This document shows, one piece after another, positions 6,999 to 11,382 of a stretch of DNA of 11,382 bases. The notes under the pieces were generated by a model. That model had not been told where the DNA came from. It saw only the letters and a list, made by a program, of their open reading frames with translations, and did not search any database. Origin of the DNA: Alphaproteobacteria bacterium (lineage in GTDB: Bacteria > Pseudomonadota > Alphaproteobacteria > Micavibrionales > Micavibrionaceae). The stretch covers positions 1 through 11,382 of the forward strand of contig JAUILO010000080.1 of assembly GCA_030432775.1 (NCBI GenBank). Reading direction: 5' to 3'. Positions within the stretch are counted from its first letter, which is position 1, and every line of letters begins with the position of its first letter. A program made the translations under genes and the position numbers.

Positions 6999-7043
6999 GT
7001 GGCCGGTAATTGTGATAGCCAATAATGTTAATAGAGTGTGTAA

Positions 7044-9101
7044 ATGGCTGACGAGGAAATTGAAACAACAGAAGACGAAGTACCGGTTGTAGAAGCCGAA
7101 GAAACTGTTGTAGATCCCGAAACAATTGAAGACCCCGAAGAACTTACTAAAGAAGAATTAGAAGCACAGCCAGAATCAAACATTCCAGAAATTCCAGGAC
7201 AAACTTTCGAACAGACACGCCAGATCATGATGCTGCAAGCTGGTCTGCGCCTGATCGGTTATGACGTCGGCGATACGCTAAGCGGCCAGATTGACGAACC
7301 AACAACCGCCCTAATCAATAAATTTATTGCTGATAACGAACTGGAAACAGATCCGGCTGATCTGGATACATTAATCAACCAGATTGCAGATAAATCTCAG
7401 GATCCCGCAGCTCTACAGAGAATGGCGGAAATAGCCGCACAAGGCGCCGATGCAACCGTAACAGACACAATGACATTGCAAATCGGATTGATTTTCAATG
7501 ATATCAAAAGCGCCTTTAATGGCGATTACGACGCTATATCCGACACAGAAATCGGTCAGTTTATCAAACAGCTAATGGAAATATTCGGCCTTGGCGAACC
7601 ATCTGAAGGCCAAGATGCCCCCAATGCGAATGCTGCGGACCCTAATGCGAGTGAGCCAATCGTTCCGGCACAACCACTAGCCCAAAACCCGCCACCAGAG
7701 GTAATTGCGGAAGCATATCTATATTACCTGGAAGAAAACGGTGTGGAAATGACCGACGAGCAAGCCCAAGAGCTTAAGCAAATGGTCTACACCTATGAAT
7801 CAATCCCGATTGACAGAGAAACAGCAACAGCCGCCGTAATTGCCAACCGCGAATTTGAAGGACGCGATCTGGAGGATCTGGATTCAGATGTTCAATATCT
7901 GAACCAGCAAATCACATTACACAGAGCTGAAGGGCTTTCAGAACAAGACGCCACATTGCGCAGCATGCAAGATTTACAAACACATATGGACGAGCGCCAT
8001 GATGTTGTTGGCTCTGCACCATCATCAACAGAGATGATGGAAACATATATCAGAAATTATGCCTTTAACGTTGAACAAGGCCCGCTAACCGATGAGCAAC
8101 GCGAAACCATGGCGGAGTTGAACTACCGTGGCAACGCCCCAAGTGAACGCGTCACTGTTCTGGATCTTGCCTCAAAAGACATCACAGCAGGCGCGGATAA
8201 TAAAGGCGGTGTCGCCTATAGTGGTCTTGACCGCACACGCGTTATCCGTCTGGCTCGCGAGGAAATGGAACCACTTCGTAACGGTGCGCCCGTAACACCA
8301 ATTGAAGATTACGTCCGTAATCCTGCCGAGGAAGCACAAGCACGCGAAGAATATACAGCCCGCACAGGCTTTGTAATGGCGGATAAAATTGAAGTTGATC
8401 CCGCACTGATCGAAGAGCCTATAGAAGAGCCAGAAGAAGAAACCGAACTTGATGAGACTCTTGAAGAGGATGAAGACGTCACATTAGGACCTGACACGAA
8501 TGAGCCTGAAACCGGAGAGCTTACAGACAAACAACTCGCCGAACTTGAAGCCCGTCAATTCCACGAAGACTTTTTGCAAGATGCGGAATACCTTCAAATG
8601 GAAAGACAAATCGTTCGTGGTCGCTACCCTACGGGATTCCCGCAAAGAGATTACGACGATCCGCGCTACGAAGAGCCTTATGATCCAAGAGATCGCAGGG
8701 ATGATTTTGAACCAGAGGTCCAAGAAGAGGTCTTAGAGGAAGAAGTTTTAGAAGAAGAGATTAATCCGGCAGAAGTATTGGAAGAAGAAACACTAGAGGA
8801 AGAAATTGTTCCTGAAGAAGATACTCTGGAAGAACCCGTAGACGACATTATCGAAGAACCTGCGCAAGAATATGAGCCGGTCGAATATAATGGCCCGACT
8901 ATGTATGCGGGGCCTGATCCATTCGAGCCACTGCCAAGTGATGGCATTACATCAAATATCGCCCTTGCCAGTAATGAATGGCCATCTGCTCTGGCCGCGG
9001 AAGGAGTTTCTCTTGAAACATTAAAAAGAGAGCAAGACGCCGAAATATCTGTTCAAAGTGATGGTCAGGCTTACAAAAACACTGGACTAGGCCTCGCGTA
9101 A
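7044..9101 (+). CDS. Large acidic protein of unknown function with two PGBD-like segments and LEEE repeats
   Basis: I do not recognise this 685-residue protein as a whole. An in-frame TAA directly before the ATG fixes the earliest start; the ribosome site is weak (AGAG). It has no signal peptide, no membrane helix, no cysteine and a single tryptophan (W646). Residues 1-50 are an acidic, Val/Glu/Pro-rich leader. Residues 57-100 resemble a peptidoglycan-binding module: IMMLQAGLRLIGYDVG, then G, DEPTTALINKFIADNEL. Residues 141-183 look like a decayed second copy: MTLQIGLIF, NGDYDAISDTEIGQFI, FGL. A Pro/Ala/Asn linker (184-217) leads to a predicted helical region (218-330) and a mixed region (330-448). 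Residues 449-478 and 556-614 are Glu/Pro-rich; 27 of residues 556-610 are Asp or Glu, and there is no Lys or Arg from 553 to 660. Between them, 526-555 is rich in Arg, Tyr, Asp and Pro. It sits alone between the ilvE terminator and the convergent Nudix gene. The ORF is real by length and composition; its function is open. Confidence 0.85.
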   Translation: MADEEIETTEDEVPVVEAEETVVDPETIEDPEELTKEELEAQPESNIPEIPGQTFEQTRQIMMLQAGLRLIGYDVGDTLSGQIDEPTTALINKFIADNELETDPADLDTLINQIADKSQDPAALQRMAEIAAQGADATVTDTMTLQIGLIFNDIKSAFNGDYDAISDTEIGQFIKQLMEIFGLGEPSEGQDAPNANAADPNASEPIVPAQPLAQNPPPEVIAEAYLYYLEENGVEMTDEQAQELKQMVYTYESIPIDRETATAAVIANREFEGRDLEDLDSDVQYLNQQITLHRAEGLSEQDATLRSMQDLQTHMDERHDVVGSAPSSTEMMETYIRNYAFNVEQGPLTDEQRETMAELNYRGNAPSERVTVLDLASKDITAGADNKGGVAYSGLDRTRVIRLAREEMEPLRNGAPVTPIEDYVRNPAEEAQAREEYTARTGFVMADKIEVDPALIEEPIEEPEEETELDETLEEDEDVTLGPDTNEPETGELTDKQLAELEARQFHEDFLQDAEYLQMERQIVRGRYPTGFPQRDYDDPRYEEPYDPRDRRDDFEPEVQEEVLEEEVLEEEINPAEVLEEETLEEEIVPEEDTLEEPVDDIIEEPAQEYEPVEYNGPTMYAGPDPFEPLPSDGITSNIALASNEWPSALAAEGVSLETLKREQDAEISVQSDGQAYKNTGLGLA
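8709..8885 (+). repeat. Degenerate LEEE-type repeat tract within the acidic protein
   Basis: Residues 556-614 carry at least five short units of the form (V/T)LEE(E), spaced by INPAE, IVPEED or VDDIIEEP. The leucine codons differ (TTA, TTA, TTG, CTA, CTG) and the valine codons before them also vary (GTC, GTT, GTA). The repetition is therefore at protein level rather than a recent DNA duplication. Confidence 0.7.
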
Positions 9102-9129
9102 GAACACAGCCATCTGCTCTACTCCGTCA

Positions 9130-9591
9130 TCAAGGAATCAATCCACTTCTACGACACTCCATTAACGCCCACGCCGCATAATCCATAATTTTCGGATGCG
9201 CCAAAGCGAGTGCGACATCCTCAAACGTGATGGCCTCGGCCTCATAACAGCCAGTAATGCTCTGATCTTTATCATGCCAGAAATAGACATGAACGATTTC
9301 TGTATGATTTGTGATATCTTCACTCACCGCGCCGATAAAAATTAAATCATCTGGCTGAACAACGGCACCAAGCTCCTCGTTTAACTCACGAAGAAGCCCT
9401 GCGACCACGCTTTCACCCTCCTCAACATGCCCGCCGAAAATATTAACAACCCCCGGATGAGATCCCCAATTCTCTGGCCTGCGCTGCATAAGAATTTTAC
9501 CGTCATGAGTTAAAATTACGCAATCAGCAAGACAGACAGCGAACTGCTTCATATCTGTCTGATCTAAATTGACTTGACGGATTGCCTTCAT
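9130..9591 (-). CDS. Nudix family hydrolase
   Basis: A 153-residue cytoplasmic enzyme expected to hydrolyse a nucleoside diphosphate linked to another group. The Nudix box is complete: G54, E60, R68, E69, E72, E73 and G75 in GGHVEEGESVVAGLLRELNEELGA. The last hydrophobic position is Ala76 instead of the usual Ile, Leu or Val, a mild deviation. The preceding VILTHDGKILMQRRPENWGSHPGVVNIFGG is typical of the MutT-like sandwich fold. Substrate cannot be told from sequence; nucleotide-sugar, ADP-ribose or oxidised dNTP hydrolysis are all open. The start at 9591 is the first ATG after an in-frame TAG; Met14 is an alternative. It begins 28 bp after the ychF stop on the same strand and is probably the last gene of the pth-ychF transcript. 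Its 3' end faces the acidic-protein gene across 28 bp with no clear terminator. Confidence 0.9.
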   Translation of the reverse strand: MKAIRQVNLDQTDMKQFAVCLADCVILTHDGKILMQRRPENWGSHPGVVNIFGGHVEEGESVVAGLLRELNEELGAVVQPDDLIFIGAVSEDITNHTEIVHVYFWHDKDQSITGCYEAEAITFEDVALALAHPKIMDYAAWALMECRRSGLIP

Positions 9592-9619
9592 TTTAACACG
9601 AGCGAGAAACTAGAAGCGC

Positions 9620-10720
9620 TTAGACGTTAAAGCGGAACAGAATAACATCGCCGTCATTAACGAGATATTCTTTACCCTCTTGACGCATCTTACCGGTTTC
9701 TTTTGCACCTTGTTCGCCTTTTGCCGCTATATAATCCTCAAAACCGATAACTTCGGCGCGAATAAAACCTTTTTCAAAATCTGTATGGATACAGCCTGCG
9801 GCTTGTGGTGCTTTCGAGTTTTTCTTAATTGTCCAGGCACGGGCCTCTTTCGGGCCAATTGTGAAAAATGTCTGCAAACCAAGAAGTTCATATCCGGCGC
9901 GGATAATTTTGTTCAATCCCGGCTCTTCCAAACCAATCGTATCAAGAAACTCGGCTTTATCTTCGGCGCTATCAAGCTGCGCGATTTCAGATTCAATACG
10001 TGCAGAAATTATAACACTGCCTGAATTTTTCTCTTTGGCCATTGCTTCGACCTGTTTGGTAAATTCATTGCCTGTCGCCGCTTCATCTTCAGTGACGTTA
10101 CACACATAAAGGATCGGCTTGGATGTCAAAAGCTGCAATCCCTTAAACACCCCCTCTTCATCAGCGCTGCGTTCAGTCAAACGGGCTGGATGACCTTCGG
10201 ATAACACGGCCAAAACACGCACCATCATATCATGCTGAGCCTGTGCGTCCTTATCACCGGATTTTGTTTTACGTTCAATCGATTTGATCTGTCTTTCAAT
10301 AGATTCAAGATCAGAAAGCAATAGCTCTGTTTCAACCGTATCAGCATCGCGCACCGGATCAACCGAGCCATCAACATGGGTAATATCGGAATCTTCAAAA
10401 CATCTTAGAACATGAATAATGGCGTGCGTTTCGCGGATATTGGCCAGAAACTGGTTACCAAGCCCCTCACCTTTGGATGCGCCCTTCACAAGACCGGCAA
10501 TATCAACAAACTCAAGCTGTGCCGGAACAATTTTAGCAGAACCGGCAATCTCGGCGAGCAGACCAAGACGTGTTTCCGGAACAGATACACGGCCAACATT
10601 TGGTTCGATCGTACAAAACGGGAAGTTCTCTGCCTGTGCGGCAGCCGTTGCAGTCAGCGCATTAAACAATGTAGATTTTCCAACATTGGGTAGTCCAACA
10701 ATTCCACAATTAAAGCCCAT
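9620..10720 (-). CDS. ychF: Redox-linked ribosome-binding ATPase YchF (Obg-like OLA1 family)
   Basis: This 366-residue protein matches the length and sequence of bacterial YchF. The P-loop is GLPNVGKST (residues 9-17), switch II has DIAGLVKGAS (73-82) and KGEGLGNQFL follows. The base-specificity motif is NVTE (208-211) in place of the GTPase NKxD, the hallmark that makes YchF prefer ATP over GTP. A coiled-coil insertion (about 130-200) and a C-terminal TGS domain (about 283-366, including GCIHTDFEKGFIRAEV and VNDGDVILFRFNV) complete the family architecture. YchF binds ribosomes and is linked to translation and the oxidative stress response. It lies 49 bp downstream of pth, the classic pth-ychF order. 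The start is supported by AGAGGA at 10726-10731, five bases ahead of the ATG. Confidence 0.97.
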   Translation of the reverse strand: MGFNCGIVGLPNVGKSTLFNALTATAAAQAENFPFCTIEPNVGRVSVPETRLGLLAEIAGSAKIVPAQLEFVDIAGLVKGASKGEGLGNQFLANIRETHAIIHVLRCFEDSDITHVDGSVDPVRDADTVETELLLSDLESIERQIKSIERKTKSGDKDAQAQHDMMVRVLAVLSEGHPARLTERSADEEGVFKGLQLLTSKPILYVCNVTEDEAATGNEFTKQVEAMAKEKNSGSVIISARIESEIAQLDSAEDKAEFLDTIGLEEPGLNKIIRAGYELLGLQTFFTIGPKEARAWTIKKNSKAPQAAGCIHTDFEKGFIRAEVIGFEDYIAAKGEQGAKETGKMRQEGKEYLVNDGDVILFRFNV

Positions 10721-10725
10721 CTTCG

Positions 10726-10731
10726 TCCTCT
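10726..10731 (-). promoter_or_regulatory. Ribosome binding site of ychF
   Basis: AGAGGA on the minus strand lies five bases upstream of the ychF ATG. It is the best Shine-Dalgarno match among the genes here and fixes the start at 10720. Confidence 0.65.
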
Positions 10732-10769
10732 TTCTTCGGTATATTCAGCACATCTCAATAGCATACCTA

Positions 10770-11360
10770 TTAACTATGCTGGGAAACTTTCGTCATATAT
10801 AGCTCTGTATCACCCTGAGCCAATAAATCAATCTGCTTTGCGCAAGCATCTATAAACTGATCCAGCTTATCTTGTTCTGCCTTGGCAAAATCACTAAGAA
10901 CATAGCCATGCACACGGTTTTTATCACCCGGATGGCCAATCCCCATTCTAACGCGCCAGAAATCCGGCGTCTTTAAATGCTGTTTAATAGACTTTAAACC
11001 ATTATGACCGGCAAGCCCCCCTCCAAGCTTGGCGCGCATTTTAAACGCTTCTAAATCAAGCTCGTCATGAAAAACAATAACGTTTTCCGGCTGCACTTTA
11101 AAAAACTTGGCTGCCTTTTGTACCGATACACCCGAATTATTCATATAGGTTTGTGGTTTTAACAATACTATTTTTTGATCACCCACACGGCCTTCAACAA
11201 ATTCGGCATCAAATTTGGATCGGTATGAAGAAAAGTTATAATCACTGGCAATACGATCAATCATCATAAAGCCGATATTATGTCTGTTATATTGATATTT
11301 ATCACCCGGATTTCCCAGACCAACAAAAAGCTTTACATCAACTTGCTCTTTATTTGTCAT
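10770..11360 (-). CDS. pth: Peptidyl-tRNA hydrolase
   Basis: This 196-residue cytoplasmic esterase releases peptides from peptidyl-tRNAs dropped by stalled ribosomes, recycling the tRNA. Visible motifs are FVGLGNPGDKYQYNRHNIGF with catalytic His27, LLKPQTYMNNSG with Asn74, VIVFHDELDL with Asp99, GGGLAGHNGLKSI with Asn120, and RVRMGIGHPG followed by VHGYVLSDF. These are the conserved substrate-binding and catalytic positions of the bacterial Pth family. The ATG at 11360 gives nine extra residues (MTNKEQVDV) before the usual KLFVGLGNPG opening; no in-frame internal start nearer the core is visible. It is upstream of ychF on the same strand. In many bacteria rplY (ribosomal protein L25) precedes pth, but only 22 bases remain before the window edge, so this cannot be seen. 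Confidence 0.96.
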   Translation of the reverse strand: MTNKEQVDVKLFVGLGNPGDKYQYNRHNIGFMMIDRIASDYNFSSYRSKFDAEFVEGRVGDQKIVLLKPQTYMNNSGVSVQKAAKFFKVQPENVIVFHDELDLEAFKMRAKLGGGLAGHNGLKSIKQHLKTPDFWRVRMGIGHPGDKNRVHGYVLSDFAKAEQDKLDQFIDACAKQIDLLAQGDTELYMTKVSQHS

Positions 11361-11382
11361 CTTGCACTTTAAAAAATCTAGG

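Noticed and set aside
7028..7228. Minus-strand open frame rich in Ser, Thr and Val opposite the start of the acidic gene
   Set aside because: Ser-rich mirror frames arise automatically opposite GAA/GAG-rich coding sequence. The same explanation covers the minus-strand frames at 8309-8530 and 8678-8947.
8981..9120. Direct repeat GCCATCTGCTCT at 8981-8992 and 9109-9120
   Set aside because: A 12-base exact match somewhere in 11 kb is expected by chance a few times, and neither copy is associated with a mobile element or symmetric site.
9102..9129. Expected bidirectional terminator between the acidic gene and the Nudix gene
   Set aside because: The 28 bases between the two stop codons contain no inverted repeat or T-run that I can see.

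Overview
The window is a compact, AT-leaning stretch of an alphaproteobacterial chromosome. The RecX homologue has the long alphaproteobacterial form, the large histidine kinase has a PleC/DivJ-style phosphoacceptor domain, and an EnvZ/OmpR-like pair lies head-to-head with ilvE. GC looks to be in the low-to-mid 40s by eye (not computed). I cannot name a genus. A free-living lineage is plausible because of the sensory genes, but that is inference. I see no tRNA, rRNA, CRISPR array, insertion sequence, prophage gene or origin.

Layout from left to right. Bases 1-187 hold the first 62 codons of hslO (Hsp33) on the minus strand, running off the left edge. A divergent gap of about 120 bp follows, then recX on the plus strand. 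The end of recX overlaps by 20 bp the end of a convergent 900-residue membrane PAS/PAS histidine kinase. Upstream of that kinase lies a two-gene minus-strand operon: an OmpR-type response regulator followed by an EnvZ-type kinase. The regulator is divergent from ilvE (branched-chain aminotransferase, plus strand). The 183-bp space between them carries a 16-bp near-perfect inverted repeat. A 13-bp-stem terminator closes ilvE.

Next is the least ordinary gene, a 685-residue very acidic protein on the plus strand with no signal peptide or membrane segment. Near its N-terminus it has two segments resembling degenerate peptidoglycan-binding (PGBD) modules. Near its C-terminus it has a run of LEEE-type repeats. 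I do not recognise the full-length protein. The right end is a minus-strand cluster in the order pth, ychF, Nudix hydrolase: translation housekeeping with a Nudix enzyme appended.

Functionally the window mixes stress and housekeeping genes (hslO, recX, pth, ychF, Nudix), envelope or environment sensing (two kinases, one regulator), amino-acid metabolism (ilvE) and one unexplained acidic protein. Most of it is ordinary core genome. The points worth a second look are the acidic protein, the orphan PleC/DivJ-like kinase, and the palindromes in the ilvE/regulator gap and upstream of the acidic gene.
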